61,384 bases of DNA from an uncultured Gammaproteobacteria bacterium (GTDB lineage: Bacteria; Pseudomonadota; Gammaproteobacteria; Arenicellales; CAJQKF01), in the NCBI GenBank assembly GCA_905478855.1, contig CAJQKF010000017.1, forward strand, positions 1 through 61,384, written 5' to 3'. Both the position numbers and the translations under genes were made by a program. The notes beneath the pieces were generated by a model. It ran no database searches. It worked only from the letters and a program-made list of their open reading frames with translations, and had not been told where the DNA came from. Shown one piece after another: positions 38,073 to 48,208 of this stretch. Position 1 is the stretch's first letter, and every line of letters begins with the position of its first letter.

Positions 38073-39749
38073 TCAGGAAGACTGTTTAGAAAGTTGTTCT
38101 TTCAATTTGTCACCTAGTGTTGCTGCACCACTGGCCGATTTCTTAGTAAACTCTTGCAATGTCTGGTCTTGAATGTCAATTTCCAAGGCCTTAATTGAAA
38201 GCGATATCTTACGTGTTTTACGTTCAATACTCGTAATTTTTGCTTCGACTTCTTGAGTCTCAGAAAGAATGGTACGCGCATCTTCGACGTGATCTCGGGA
38301 TAGTTCAGAAGCTCTCAAATAACCTTCGACACCATCGGTTAGCGTAATAATCGCGCCTTTGGCATCAACCTCAGTTACGATACCCTTAACGATGCCACCT
38401 TTTCCATAAGTCCCAACAAACGCAGCGAATGGGTCGTCTAGAGCTTGTTTGATACCAAGAGATATACGCTCACGTTCTGGATCTACCGCAAGAACTACTG
38501 CCTCAACTTCATCACCTTTTTGGTATTCGCGAACAATTTCTTCACCTGCACGGTCCCAAGATAAATCAGAAAGATGGATCAAACCATCTATCCCACCGTC
38601 AAGTCCGATGAATACACCGAAGTCAGTAATCGATTTAATTTTTCCAGAAATCTTATCGCCCTTGTTATGAGTTGCTGAGAACTCTTCCCAAGGATTAACA
38701 GCGCACTGTTTCATACCAAGTGAAATTCGTCGACGTTCTCCATCGATGTCCAGAACCATGACTTCAACTTCGTCGCCTACTCTGCAAATTTTACTCGGAT
38801 GAACATTTTTATTAGTCCAATCCATTTCAGATACGTGAACAAGGCCTTCAACTCCTTCCTCAAGCTCGACAAAGGCACCATAGTCAGTAAGATTAGTAAC
38901 TCGGCCAAACAATCGAGTGTTTTCCGGATATCGTCTTGGCAGGTCCTGCCAAGGATCTTCACCCAATTGCTTGAGTCCTAGTGATACGCGGTTTTTGTCT
39001 CGATCAAATTTAAGTACTTTTACTTCTACTTCGTCACCCACTTCCAACACTTCTGAAGGATGCTTAACACGACGCCATGCAATATCAGTAATATGAAGTA
39101 GTCCGTCTAATCCGCCTAGATTTACAAATGCGCCATAGTCAGTAAGGTTTTTGATAACACCTTTGACCATTTGACCTTCTTCTAGCGTTTCAAGAAGCGC
39201 TTCACGCTCTGCCATCAATTCTTTTTCTACAACAGCACGACGTGATACAACAACATTGTTACGTAAGCGGTCAAGTTTTATAACTTTAAACTCGAGTTCT
39301 TTACGTTCCAGATATGCAGAATCCGTAACAGGACGAACATCAACCAGAGAACCAGGCAAGAAAGCGCGTACTTCATCAATCGATACTGTAAATCCACCCT
39401 TAACTTTACCCGTTAAGATGCCAGTAACAATACTTTGTTCTTCGTAAGCAACTTCGAGTTCTTTCCAAGCTTTCGCTCTACGGGCTTTCTCACGGGATAA
39501 CCGAGTATTACCGAAACCATCTTCTAGCGCTTCAATGGCAACTTCAACCATATCGCCAATGGCAACGGTTAATTCACCATTAACGTCTCTAAATTGGACG
39601 GCGGGTATTTCGGCTTCGGATTTTAAACCCGCGTTAACGATAACAAACTCACTGTTTGCATCAACAACTTCTCCGGTGATTACTTCACCGAGTTGCATAA
39701 CGGAGGTTTTTAAACTTTCTTCAAATAATTCAGCAAAAGATTCAGACAT
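38073..39749 (-). CDS. rpsA: 30S ribosomal protein S1
   Basis: The 558-residue protein has six S1 (OB-fold) repeats of about 70-85 residues each. The first two bind the ribosome and the rest bind mRNA. The opening [11 protein letters not shown] and the repeated TDYGAFV and RISLG segments are diagnostic. Start ATG at 39749 is preceded by UUCCCUCCUGCCUA, with no SD, as is common for rpsA, which is self-regulated through its leader. It lies between cmk and ihfB as in E. coli. Confidence 0.98.
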   Translation of the reverse strand: MSESFAELFEESLKTSVMQLGEVITGEVVDANSEFVIVNAGLKSEAEIPAVQFRDVNGELTVAIGDMVEVAIEALEDGFGNTRLSREKARRAKAWKELEVAYEEQSIVTGILTGKVKGGFTVSIDEVRAFLPGSLVDVRPVTDSAYLERKELEFKVIKLDRLRNNVVVSRRAVVEKELMAEREALLETLEEGQMVKGVIKNLTDYGAFVNLGGLDGLLHITDIAWRRVKHPSEVLEVGDEVEVKVLKFDRDKNRVSLGLKQLGEDPWQDLPRRYPENTRLFGRVTNLTDYGAFVELEEGVEGLVHVSEMDWTNKNVHPSKICRVGDEVEVMVLDIDGERRRISLGMKQCAVNPWEEFSATHNKGDKISGKIKSITDFGVFIGLDGGIDGLIHLSDLSWDRAGEEIVREYQKGDEVEAVVLAVDPERERISLGIKQALDDPFAAFVGTYGKGGIVKGIVTEVDAKGAIITLTDGVEGYLRASELSRDHVEDARTILSETQEVEAKITSIERKTRKISLSIKALEIDIQDQTLQEFTKKSASGAATLGDKLKEQLSKQSS

Positions 39750-39763
39750 TAGGCAGGAGGGAA

Positions 39764-39780
39764 CCGATAAAATACATCGG
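39764..39780 (-). promoter_or_regulatory. rpsA leader hairpin next to a CCUCC element
   Basis: CCGAT and ATCGG form a 5-bp stem with a 7-nt loop, ending 14 nt upstream of the rpsA ATG. Between the hairpin and the ATG lies CCCUCC, the complement of an SD and not an SD itself. In other gammaproteobacteria the rpsA start is recognised through hairpins and not an SD. Confidence 0.45.
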
Positions 39781-39855
39781 TTTTTTCGTTAGAGGTTAAT
39801 TTTTGACCTATTTGCATATTGGCCCCATTTCTTCGCGAAAATAGTTTATTGGATG

Positions 39856-40539
39856 TCAATCCGTTGGGTTTCGCACAATATTAATTATGCGATTGACCAC
39901 CTCTTCGATATTTAAATCTGAGGTATCAATTTCCTTTGCATCATCCGCCATCACCATTGGTGCAGTTTTTCGATTGGCATCTCTGTCATCTCTTAACCGC
40001 ATCTCTTCTCGAAGCGTCGAAAGACTACCATCAAAACCCTTTACCTTCAACTGTTTATAACGTCTTTCGGCGCGTACTTCTGCACTTGCATTGAGAAAAA
40101 ACTTATACTTTGCGTCGGGGAAAACAGTAGTTCCCATATCGCGCCCATCAGCAACTAGTCCTGGTGTCCTACGTTGTTGTTTTTGCAGGTTTAATACGCT
40201 TTTTCGAACGACTGGGACAGACGCATATAATGAGGCTAAGTCGCCTGTAGATTCAGTTCGAATAATTTCGGATAAATCTATGTCGTTACAATAAACTGCT
40301 ATTGAATTGCTTCTGGATTCGAATTTTATAACCAAGGTATTCGAAAACGTCTCTAGCCCAATTAAGTCACTCGGTTGAATGTTGGCTCTTTCAGCCATTA
40401 CGGCGAATACTCGATAAATTGCTCCACTATCTAAATAGTGCCAGCCTAATTGAGACGCCACTAGCTGTCCTACCGTACCCTTACCGGTTCCACTCGGGCC
40501 GTCTAATGTTAATACTGGAACCGTAGTCGCTAAATTCAT
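39856..40539 (-). CDS. cmk: Cytidylate kinase
   Basis: Phosphorylates CMP and dCMP with ATP. The 227-residue length is normal. P-loop GPSGTGKGTVG is at about 14-24; DSGAIYRVFA, DGRDMGTTVFPDA and the RDDRDANRKTAPM lid segment follow. It overlaps aroA by 4 nt and precedes rpsA, a widely conserved aroA-cmk-rpsA order. Confidence 0.98.
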   Translation of the reverse strand: MNLATTVPVLTLDGPSGTGKGTVGQLVASQLGWHYLDSGAIYRVFAVMAERANIQPSDLIGLETFSNTLVIKFESRSNSIAVYCNDIDLSEIIRTESTGDLASLYASVPVVRKSVLNLQKQQRRTPGLVADGRDMGTTVFPDAKYKFFLNASAEVRAERRYKQLKVKGFDGSLSTLREEMRLRDDRDANRKTAPMVMADDAKEIDTSDLNIEEVVNRIINIVRNPTD

Positions 40540-41840
40540 TCTGCTACCCGAACTTGCAAACCGTGTTTCTTAGCTAAATGGAGAAACCCAGGGAAGGATG
40601 TGCCAACATTATTACAATCTCTTATGGTGATTTTACCATCAGAAATAAGACCCGCTATCGAAAAAGCCATAGCAATTCTATGATCCGTAAAACTGTCAAC
40701 GATTCCACCTTGAAGCTGTCCTCCGTGAATATCGAGACCATCAGGAACTTCTGCAACCTCAATACCGAGTTTTTGCAGCCCGGTGGCCATAGCCGTTATT
40801 CGATCACTTTCTTTTACTCGGAGTTCTTCTGCTCCACGAACTGAAGTTGTGCCGCTTGCAGAGGCTGCCGCAATGCAAAGAATGGGGAATTCGTCAATTG
40901 CAAGGGATACCAGTTCATGCGGAATATCAACACCCTGCAGTTTTGTTCCGATAATACAAATATCGGCAACTGGTTCACCCGCTACAACATGTTCGTTTTC
41001 TATTGAGATATCAGCACCCATGAGACGTAAGATATCTATAACCCCTGTACGAGTAGGATTAACACCAACTTTTATTAACCTAACCTCACTACCCGGCGTC
41101 ATTGCGGCACCAGCGATAAAAAATGCAGCGGATGAAATGTCGGCAGGTACATGCACATTTGTTGCAACAAGTTTTTGCCCGCCCCTAAAGGATACTCGCT
41201 GACGAGCCCATGTGATCTCACAGCCAAACCCTTGCAACATTCTCTCACTATGATCACGGGTAACCCCAGGCTCGTCAATTACAGACACTCCTACAGCACC
41301 TAATGTTGCCAATAAAATAGCGGATTTTATTTGTGCACTGGCAATGTTTAAATCATGGTGTATGCCGTTCAAACCGTGATTGATCGGTAAGATTTTAACC
41401 GGTGGACAGCCTTCATTTGTTTGAATATTCGCACCCATGGTTCGAAGTGGTTTAGCAACACGTTCCATCGGTCGACTATTTAAAGAAGCATCACCGATTA
41501 AGGTTGCATTCATATTCTGACCTGCCAGTAAGCCAATAAGTAAACGCATTGCGGTGCCAGAATTACCCATATCAAGTGGTGAATCAGGTTGTTTCAAACC
41601 GCCGTGACCTACACCATATATGGTTAAGTTACCTTGATCGGGTCCATTAATGTGAACTCCCATGGAGCGCATAGCCGCAATAGTAGCTAATACGTCCTCG
41701 CCTTCTAGTAAGCCACTAACATGAGTAATACCTGTTGCCAAAGCGCCTAACATAACACTTCTATGACTAACGGATTTATCTCCGGGAACATTAATATCTC
41801 CAGTTAACAGGCCGCCTGGAAATACTTCAAAATCACTCAT
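40536..41840 (-). CDS. aroA: 3-phosphoshikimate 1-carboxyvinyltransferase (EPSP synthase)
   Basis: Sixth step of the shikimate pathway, joining PEP to shikimate-3-phosphate. The 434-residue protein has GDKSVSHRSVMLGALA (20-35), the PEP-site MGNSGTAMRLLIG, and LRVKESDRI. It is of the separate (not TyrA-fused) kind. Its spacing is 12 nt from tyrA and it overlaps cmk, so the aromatic block is one transcription unit. The motif after NSG (TAMRL) is the usual glyphosate-sensitive type of sequence by eye. Confidence 0.98.
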   Translation of the reverse strand: MSDFEVFPGGLLTGDINVPGDKSVSHRSVMLGALATGITHVSGLLEGEDVLATIAAMRSMGVHINGPDQGNLTIYGVGHGGLKQPDSPLDMGNSGTAMRLLIGLLAGQNMNATLIGDASLNSRPMERVAKPLRTMGANIQTNEGCPPVKILPINHGLNGIHHDLNIASAQIKSAILLATLGAVGVSVIDEPGVTRDHSERMLQGFGCEITWARQRVSFRGGQKLVATNVHVPADISSAAFFIAGAAMTPGSEVRLIKVGVNPTRTGVIDILRLMGADISIENEHVVAGEPVADICIIGTKLQGVDIPHELVSLAIDEFPILCIAAASASGTTSVRGAEELRVKESDRITAMATGLQKLGIEVAEVPDGLDIHGGQLQGGIVDSFTDHRIAMAFSIAGLISDGKITIRDCNNVGTSFPGFLHLAKKHGLQVRVAE

Positions 41841-41852
41841 ATAAATTCACAA

Positions 41853-42725
41853 TTATTTAGTTCTATGGTCTACAAGCTTGTCTCGTGATGACCTTGCATT
41901 ACGGAATATTGCTTCAATCTGATCTTTCTCGCCCGAAGCAATCATTCCGCGTAGTGTAGCGAGTTCATCGGAAAACTTGTCTATAGTTTTTAGCAAACCG
42001 GTTTTGTTACTTAAACAAATGTCGCGCCACATTTCAGGATCGCTTGATGCTATTCGTGTGAAATCCAAGAAGCCACCCGCTGCCAGTTCAAAACACTGAT
42101 TCGCGTGCTTATCATTGGTTAAGTAATTCACTAATGCGAAGGCTAGTACATGAGGTAAATGGCTGGTTAATGCCAGAACGACATCATGATGCTCAGCCTG
42201 CATTTGAGTAACGGTCGCACCTGTCGAACTCCACATATCGGCAATACGAGTCAACGCCGGCAGGTTAGTATCTTTTTCTGGAGTGAGTAGAACTTTATGA
42301 TCGGTAAAAAGATCGCTCTTTGCTGCTCCAGCGCCAGATTTTTCTCCTCCAGCAATGGGGTGCCCAGGAATATATTGCGGGAATCGATAGCCTAACGATG
42401 TTCTCATTCGGCTGATAACGTCCATTTTAGTGCTCCCGACGTCGGTAACTATCGACGTATCGTTTAAATGAGGCAAAATATCTTGAGCAAGTGCATCTAT
42501 AGTAAAAACGGGAACCGCCAATAAAATTATTTCGGCATCCTTAGCGGCCTTTAAATCGGTTGCTATTTCGTCAATAGCTCCAATACTTTTTGCCAGTTCC
42601 AGGTTTTTTCTACTACGACCAAATCCAATGACATTGGTAACCAGATTGTTTTTCTTAAGAGATAAGCCAAGTGATCCACCAATCAATCCTACGCCTGCAA
42701 TAAATAATGTATCGATTGGTTTCAT
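41853..42725 (-). CDS. tyrA: Prephenate dehydrogenase (TyrA, no chorismate mutase domain)
   Basis: Oxidises prephenate to 4-hydroxyphenylpyruvate for tyrosine. The 290-residue protein has the dinucleotide motif GVGLIGGSLG (12-21), DVGSTKMDV and PGHPIAGGEKSGA. LTSHLPHVLAFAL covers the catalytic His region. It is a single-domain enzyme with no chorismate mutase and no ACT extension. It shares one base with pheA. In Pseudomonas the equivalent is fused to AroA; here they are separate with a 12-nt gap. Confidence 0.95.
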   Translation of the reverse strand: MKPIDTLFIAGVGLIGGSLGLSLKKNNLVTNVIGFGRSRKNLELAKSIGAIDEIATDLKAAKDAEIILLAVPVFTIDALAQDILPHLNDTSIVTDVGSTKMDVISRMRTSLGYRFPQYIPGHPIAGGEKSGAGAAKSDLFTDHKVLLTPEKDTNLPALTRIADMWSSTGATVTQMQAEHHDVVLALTSHLPHVLAFALVNYLTNDKHANQCFELAAGGFLDFTRIASSDPEMWRDICLSNKTGLLKTIDKFSDELATLRGMIASGEKDQIEAIFRNARSSRDKLVDHRTK

Positions 42726-43804
42726 TAAGAATTACGACTCGATACATAAGAACCTAATAATTCGAAAACTGATGAGTTACGACGCAGTTCTTCCAAAGCA
42801 TTGCTTACATTGCCATCTAGATGATGTCCTTCAACATCGACAAAAAACATATATTCCCATAACCCGGCGCGAGCCGGGCGAGATTCGATTTTAGTCATGC
42901 TAACATTGAAATCCGATAGCGGCCTGAGTAATTCGTACAATGCTCCAGGACGATTCGGCACCGACAGCATTAAACTTGTTTTATCAGAACCTGTTGGTTC
43001 GGTATCCTTAAGAGATAAAATCAGAAACCGAGTGGTATTATTCTTCAAGTCTTGAATATTCCTTTCAAGACGATTAAGACCATAAAGCAAAGCGGTTGAT
43101 TCAGAGGCAATTGCCGCCGCGGTGTTATCCTCGGCTGCTAAACGTGCTCCCTCGGCGTTACTGGATACAGCCACTAAATTTAACAGCGGTGCATTTTGAT
43201 TTAACCATTGCCGACATTGAGCAAGAGATTGGCTATGCGCATAAATAGTCTTTACGTTATTCTTATTACTAGCCAGGGTCATAAAACTATGTTGTATTGG
43301 TAGTTCTATTTCACCGCAGATTTTTACTCTGTGGTTTTGAAATGAGTCTAAAGTGTTATTAACTGTTCCTTCGGTTGAGTTTTCAACCGGAACAACACCG
43401 TAGCCTGTAACTCCAGTTGAGACGCTAGTAAATACCTCTTCTATGGTAGTTGTGATGTGTAGTTTGGCTTTATGACCATAAAATTTATATGCGGCAGTTT
43501 CACTGTATGTACCTGATGGACCAAGAACCGCTACTCTTCCAGCTTGTTCAGCAGTACGACAGGCAATGCTGATTTCATGAAATATTGCAGATAAATCATC
43601 TGAGGAAATAGCGTTTGATTCGTGTTTTTCAACAATACGAAACATTTCTGTGTCTACTTTAGATAAGACCGCAGAAAAATTATTGGTTAGCTTTTCTTCT
43701 ATGGCGCTAAATAGTTGAACACGTTTTAGGATGAGATCATAAATTTGATGATCTATGTCATTTATTTCGTTCAGAAAATTAGAATCGTTTTTAGATCTAG
43801 TCAT
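42725..43804 (-). CDS. pheA: P-protein: prephenate dehydratase with a degenerate chorismate mutase domain
   Basis: The 359-residue protein has an N-terminal AroQ-like domain (about 8-88), a dehydratase domain (about 90-270; GPSGTYSETAA, VPVENSTEGTVNNTLD, NNTTRFLIL) and a C-terminal ACT domain (about 275-355; GALYELL, ESRPARAGLWEY) that senses phenylalanine. In the mutase part, residues matching E. coli Arg11, Lys39 and Arg51 appear to be Leu or Asn, Leu, and Asp or Thr; only Arg28 and a Glu near 52-53 seem kept. So the dehydratase should work, while mutase activity is doubtful. The ATG follows a strong hairpin. Confidence 0.93.
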   Translation of the reverse strand: MTRSKNDSNFLNEINDIDHQIYDLILKRVQLFSAIEEKLTNNFSAVLSKVDTEMFRIVEKHESNAISSDDLSAIFHEISIACRTAEQAGRVAVLGPSGTYSETAAYKFYGHKAKLHITTTIEEVFTSVSTGVTGYGVVPVENSTEGTVNNTLDSFQNHRVKICGEIELPIQHSFMTLASNKNNVKTIYAHSQSLAQCRQWLNQNAPLLNLVAVSSNAEGARLAAEDNTAAAIASESTALLYGLNRLERNIQDLKNNTTRFLILSLKDTEPTGSDKTSLMLSVPNRPGALYELLRPLSDFNVSMTKIESRPARAGLWEYMFFVDVEGHHLDGNVSNALEELRRNSSVFELLGSYVSSRNS

Positions 43805-43881
43805 ATCATATTGGCCAACGTGTATCCTAATATTGCACTAGGACACACGTTGAAAAAACTTATATCAACCAATGAAACCAT
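43801..43881 (-). CDS. Possible 26-codon leader ORF before pheA
   Basis: An ORF starts with ATG at 43881-43879 and ends with a TGA at 43803-43801 that overlaps the pheA start as ATGA. It has two adjacent Phe codons (residues 9-10) and runs through the hairpin at 43816-43852. There is no SD before it. The layout recalls a leader peptide or coupled ORF, but two Phe codons are few and chance is quite possible. Confidence 0.25.
   Translation of the reverse strand: MVSLVDISFFNVCPSAILGYTLANMI
43816..43852 (-). promoter_or_regulatory. 14-bp-stem hairpin in the gyrA-pheA spacer
   Basis: On the minus-strand RNA, CAACGUGUGUCCUA and UAGGAUACACGUUG pair over 14 bp, one of them G-U, with a 9-nt loop. 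The stem ends 11 nt before the pheA ATG. No U-run follows on the minus strand, so it is not a classic terminator. On the plus strand the G-U pair becomes an A-C mismatch, so the structure favours the pheA-sense RNA. Confidence 0.75.
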
Positions 43882-43917
43882 CGCTAAAAACAAACTTGCT
43901 AGAAAATTGTGGAAACC

Positions 43918-46590
43918 TTAGTCGGCCGGTTCATTTGTGGAATTAGGCGACTGCTGTTCAACGTTAATATCAATATCGGCGTCAGTCTCTTTCCCATCTT
44001 CAGCAGTAGTTAAATTTTCATCAATTTCAGAATCGTCCGAATCTTGCTCAAATTTGCCTTCTTCGACACGACTTATATTCACCAGTGACTCGGCATCATT
44101 TACATTAATTAAACGCACGCCTTGAGTGTTTCGTCCTAATACAGAAACTTCAGAGACACGAGTACGAATAAGAGTCCCGCCGTCGGTTATCAACATAATT
44201 TCATCGGCATCAACTACAGGTTGCGCACCAACTACTTCACCGTTTCTGCCAGATGTTTGAATTGATATTACCCCTTGCCCACCTCGTTTGTGGACTGGAA
44301 ATTCGGACACCATAGTTCGTTTACCGAAGCCATTTTTCGTGCCGATCAAAATACTGTGTTCGGATTCTTCTGGATCAACAACCACCATAGAAATCAGAGT
44401 CTTCGCATCTTTTAAGTTTACGCCGCGCACACCTTGTGCCGTGCGACCCATTTCGCGGACTTCTTTCTCGGAAAAACGAACCGCTTTCCCAGCACTTGTA
44501 AACAGCATTATTTCTTTATTGCCCGTTGTAAGATCAACACCGACAAGGTTATCCCCTTCTTTCAAGTCGATGGCGATAAGACCGCTGGAACGGGGTCTAC
44601 TAAAACTCGATAAGCTACATTTTTTTACGGTTCCATGGGACGTTGCCATGACGATATAGTGATCTTCAGGATAATCACTCAAGGCAAGTGTCGCGGTTAT
44701 TTTTTCGTCAGGCCCTAATGGTAATAGATTTATTAAGGGTCGACCACGGGCGGTTCGACCGGCCTGTGGTATCTGGTAAACCTTTATCCAATAGACTTTT
44801 CCGCGATTAGAAAAACACAGAACGGTATCAAGGTTATTTGCCACGATCATTCGTTCTACGAAATCTTCATTTCGAGTCTGTGCAGCCATTTTTCCACGGC
44901 CACCGCGGCGTTGAGCGCGATATTCGGTAAGTGGTTGAGATTTTGCATATCCACTGTGGGAAAATGTTACAACGATTTCTTCCGGTGTAATAAGATCTTC
45001 ATCAGTTAAATCTTCATAATTCTGTCGAATCTCAGTTCGACGTTCGTCACCATATCGCTCACGAATATCTTCGAGTTCTTCACGGATCTCTGTAATTAAG
45101 CGATCCGGTATTTGAAGTATTTCAAGAAGGTCTAAAATAATTACGATAATTTCTGAGAACTCACGAAGAATCTTATCTTGCTCTAGGCCCGTTAGACGGT
45201 GCAGACGTAGATCAAGTATGGCTTGCGCCTGTATAGGCGTTAGCTTATATTTTTCATCTTGCAATCCATAGCCTGGCTCTAGATCTTCCGGTTGCGAGGC
45301 AGATGCATCCGTTCGATTTAGCATTTCCAAGACAGATCCGGCTGGCCATTGTGTTGCGATAAGTTCTTCTTTTGCGTCAGTAGGGCTGGCAGAGGTTTTA
45401 ATTAGTTCGATTATCGGGTCAATATTGTGCAGTGCAACAGCTAACCCTTCTAATACATGAGCACGGCTTCGTGCTTTGCGTAATTCAAATAACGTTCGTC
45501 GAGTTATGACTTCGCGACGATGTAAAATAAAAGCATCAAGAAAATCCCGTAGGCCAAAGAGCCGGGGCTGGTTTTGGCTTAAGGCCACAAAGTTCATACC
45601 AAAAACAGTTTGCATTTGTGTTTGTTGGTATAAATTATTCAAAACGACGTCGGGAACTTCTCCGCGCTTAAGCTGAATCACCATACGCATTCCGGATTTA
45701 TCTGACTCATCTCTAAGGCCAGATATTCCTTCTAATCGTTTAGTCTTTACCAGTTCTGCTATCTTTTCAAGCAATCGAGCCTTGTTAACCTGATACGGTA
45801 ACTCATGCACGATAATAGACGTACGATCTCCCTTGGCATCAGTTTCAAAATCGACCCGAGCACGTACATGCATCTTCCCTCTTCCGGTTCGGTATCCCTC
45901 GCGAATCCCTTTGCTACCATTAATAATCCCCGCAGTTGGAAAATCCGGTCCGGGAATATATTCCATCAAATCTGCAACATCCAGTTGCGGATTATCTAAT
46001 AACGCTAAGCAAGCATTCACCACTTCCGTTAAGTTGTGGGGCGGAATATTCGTAGCCATGCCCACTGCAATTCCTGAGGAACCATTTATCAGTAAGTTAG
46101 GCACCCTAGTAGGTAACACCAGAGGTTGAGTTTCGGTCTCATCATAGTTTAGGCCAAAATTAACCGTATCTTTTTCTAAATCGGCTAATAACTCATGGGC
46201 AATACGTGATAATCGAATTTCCGTATATCGCATCGCTGCTGGAGCATCACCATCTACTGAGCCAAAGTTTCCTTGGCCATCAACTAAGGGATACCGTAAT
46301 GAGAAAGATTGGGCCATTCGGACAATAGTGTCATATACAGCTGTATCACCATGAGGGTGATATTTACCGATGACATCACCAACGATTCTTGCGGACTTCT
46401 TGTACGCCTTATTCCAATCGTTTCCGAGTTGAGACATAGCGTAAAGCACACGTCGGTGTACAGGTTTTAATCCGTCACGAACATCTGGAAGTGCTCGACC
46501 CACAATTACGCTCATCGCATAATCAAGGTAGGACTGACGCATTTCCTGCTCGAGATTGGCAGAAATAGTTTCTTTAGCGAACTCGGTCAT
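43918..46590 (-). CDS. gyrA: DNA gyrase subunit A
   Basis: Cleavage and rejoining subunit of gyrase. From the ATG at 46590 the protein is 890 residues and the numbering matches E. coli exactly: catalytic Tyr122 (RYTEIR), Thr83 and Asp87 in the quinolone region. A longer frame opens at GTG 46638 (906 residues) but adds 16 atypical residues, so I prefer 46590. The C-terminal pinwheel has the GyrA box QRRGGRG, and an acidic, low-complexity tail ends the protein. Thr83 is natural in several gammaproteobacteria and is not proof of resistance. Confidence 0.97.
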   Translation of the reverse strand: MTEFAKETISANLEQEMRQSYLDYAMSVIVGRALPDVRDGLKPVHRRVLYAMSQLGNDWNKAYKKSARIVGDVIGKYHPHGDTAVYDTIVRMAQSFSLRYPLVDGQGNFGSVDGDAPAAMRYTEIRLSRIAHELLADLEKDTVNFGLNYDETETQPLVLPTRVPNLLINGSSGIAVGMATNIPPHNLTEVVNACLALLDNPQLDVADLMEYIPGPDFPTAGIINGSKGIREGYRTGRGKMHVRARVDFETDAKGDRTSIIVHELPYQVNKARLLEKIAELVKTKRLEGISGLRDESDKSGMRMVIQLKRGEVPDVVLNNLYQQTQMQTVFGMNFVALSQNQPRLFGLRDFLDAFILHRREVITRRTLFELRKARSRAHVLEGLAVALHNIDPIIELIKTSASPTDAKEELIATQWPAGSVLEMLNRTDASASQPEDLEPGYGLQDEKYKLTPIQAQAILDLRLHRLTGLEQDKILREFSEIIVIILDLLEILQIPDRLITEIREELEDIRERYGDERRTEIRQNYEDLTDEDLITPEEIVVTFSHSGYAKSQPLTEYRAQRRGGRGKMAAQTRNEDFVERMIVANNLDTVLCFSNRGKVYWIKVYQIPQAGRTARGRPLINLLPLGPDEKITATLALSDYPEDHYIVMATSHGTVKKCSLSSFSRPRSSGLIAIDLKEGDNLVGVDLTTGNKEIMLFTSAGKAVRFSEKEVREMGRTAQGVRGVNLKDAKTLISMVVVDPEESEHSILIGTKNGFGKRTMVSEFPVHKRGGQGVISIQTSGRNGEVVGAQPVVDADEIMLITDGGTLIRTRVSEVSVLGRNTQGVRLINVNDAESLVNISRVEEGKFEQDSDDSEIDENLTTAEDGKETDADIDINVEQQSPNSTNEPAD

Positions 46591-46595
46591 AAGGC

Positions 46596-46613
46596 TTTTG
46601 AGGCGCCTCAAAA
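46596..46613. promoter_or_regulatory. 18-bp perfect palindrome at the gyrA start
   Basis: TTTTGAGGC-GCCTCAAAA is a perfect palindrome ending 5 nt upstream of the preferred gyrA ATG. As RNA it folds to a 7-bp stem with a GCGC loop that would hide the only SD-like GAGG. As DNA it is a plausible operator. Confidence 0.6.
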
Positions 46614-46759
46614 AGTTGTTTTGATCAGCCGAAACCACATACTGTGTAAGTTTCTAACAACATCTATACACATAGAGGGTTTCAGCAGGGATTTTATCCC
46701 GCTATTTTAACATAAATGTATTGATCTAACAGGGTTTTTGAGCGATATAAGAAACGTTA

Positions 46760-48208
46760 CTAAGGTAACACCATGACCGCTTTTTGACAAATATCTATCA
46801 ATACTCCAACGAATGGCATCAACCAAAGAACCGCAAGGATATTTGTAGATAATACAAATGTGGCGACAGGTTGTGGAGTTAAAATCCGTTTCTGATCAGC
46901 ATCTTCAAAATATACAGTTTTAATGATCCGCAAATAATAATACGCACCAATAACGGCAAGTAAAACAGCGATAATAGCCATTTGGTAATAACCAACCGAA
47001 ACTAACGACTGTATTACAGATAGTTTTGCGTAAAACCCTATAGTAGGCGGTACACCGGCCATCGAAAACATAACAAGCAGCATTAGAAATGCTAGCCAGG
47101 GATGGGTCTGATTCAAACCTTTGAGATCTTCAATTTCTTCGACTTCTACACCCTTTGATGAGAGAATCATGAGTAAACCGAAGGCCCCAAGACTCATAAA
47201 AGCATAAACCATAACGTAAAAAAGTGCCGCACCATAGCCGTGCTCATTTCCACTGACTATGCCGAACAGAAAGAAACCCATGTGCGAAATAGTCGAATAA
47301 GCAAGCATGCGTTTAAAATTCGTTTGTGCTATTGCAAGTATATTACCCACTGCGACCGACGCTATGGCGAGCAACGACAACATATCGCCCCAGTGAATTT
47401 GTAATTCTGAAAACCCGGACACTAATAAACGAACCACCATTGCGAAGGCGGCTATCTTCGGTGCCGCTCCTATAAAAATAGTCGCCGATGTTGGAGATCC
47501 GTGATAAACATCTGGAACCCACATGTGGAACGGAACTGCTCCCAGCTTAAAAGCCAAACCAACAACAATAAATATAGTTGCAAGAATTAACGGCATGGAT
47601 TGTTTGTCTTGTGAGGCCAAACTCTGAGATATTTCTCCAAGTTGGAGACTACCGGTAAGACCGTAAAATAATGACATTCCATATAGCAATATGCCTGACG
47701 CAAGAGCGCCAAGCACGAAGTATTTCATGGCGGCTTCCGAGGCTTTTGCTGAATCTCGCTGCATCGCGATAAGCGCATACATACACAATGAGAGCAATTC
47801 AAGCCCCATATAAAGCGTTAGCATATGGCTACTAGAAGTTAATACCATCATGCCGACGGTACCAAGCAAAACTAGAACAAAATACTCGCCACCGAACAGT
47901 TTACGGTCCAGTGCATATTGTTGCGAGTAAATAAGCAATAAAAGCGATGCAAGTACGATTCCAAATTTAGTAACGACACTAAGCTGATCGACAACCACAG
48001 TGCCATTGAAAATTAGTTGAGGTTCTTGACCATAACCAGAAACGATAAAAACAAGGCCTACAATTAATGTAAGTATGGTTAAACCGAAACTAATCATTTT
48101 CTGACTATCTTTGAGATAAAGATCAATGACTAGAATAAAGCACGCCATAGAGGCGATAATAATTTCCGGTAAAACCGGCATGAATTGAATAGTATCGTTC
48201 ATGATCAA
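46760..48208 (-). CDS. nuoN: NADH-quinone oxidoreductase subunit N
   Basis: Antiporter-like proton-pumping membrane subunit of complex I. The 482-residue protein has about 14 hydrophobic helices, the central GLAFKLGAVPFHMWVPDVY (Lys and His in a broken helix) and NFKRMLAYSTISHMGF. It is the last nuo gene and overlaps nuoM by 4 nt. The 121 nt to the gyrA frame on the same strand carries no clear terminator. Confidence 0.97.
   Translation of the reverse strand: MIMNDTIQFMPVLPEIIIASMACFILVIDLYLKDSQKMISFGLTILTLIVGLVFIVSGYGQEPQLIFNGTVVVDQLSVVTKFGIVLASLLLLIYSQQYALDRKLFGGEYFVLVLLGTVGMMVLTSSSHMLTLYMGLELLSLCMYALIAMQRDSAKASEAAMKYFVLGALASGILLYGMSLFYGLTGSLQLGEISQSLASQDKQSMPLILATIFIVVGLAFKLGAVPFHMWVPDVYHGSPTSATIFIGAAPKIAAFAMVVRLLVSGFSELQIHWGDMLSLLAIASVAVGNILAIAQTNFKRMLAYSTISHMGFFLFGIVSGNEHGYGAALFYVMVYAFMSLGAFGLLMILSSKGVEVEEIEDLKGLNQTHPWLAFLMLLVMFSMAGVPPTIGFYAKLSVIQSLVSVGYYQMAIIAVLLAVIGAYYYLRIIKTVYFEDADQKRILTPQPVATFVLSTNILAVLWLMPFVGVLIDICQKAVMVLP

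Noticed and set aside
39854..39859. TTGACA as the -35 box of rpsA
   Set aside because: No acceptable -10 box lies 16-18 nt downstream, and it overlaps the cmk stop.
40783..41202. 139-residue plus-strand ORF
   Set aside because: It lies wholly inside aroA on the other strand and looks like a shadow, as do the other opposite-strand frames under known genes.
46339..46344. Quinolone-resistance substitution at GyrA position 83 (Thr)
   Set aside because: Thr83 is the natural residue in Pseudomonas and others; it is no evidence of acquired resistance.
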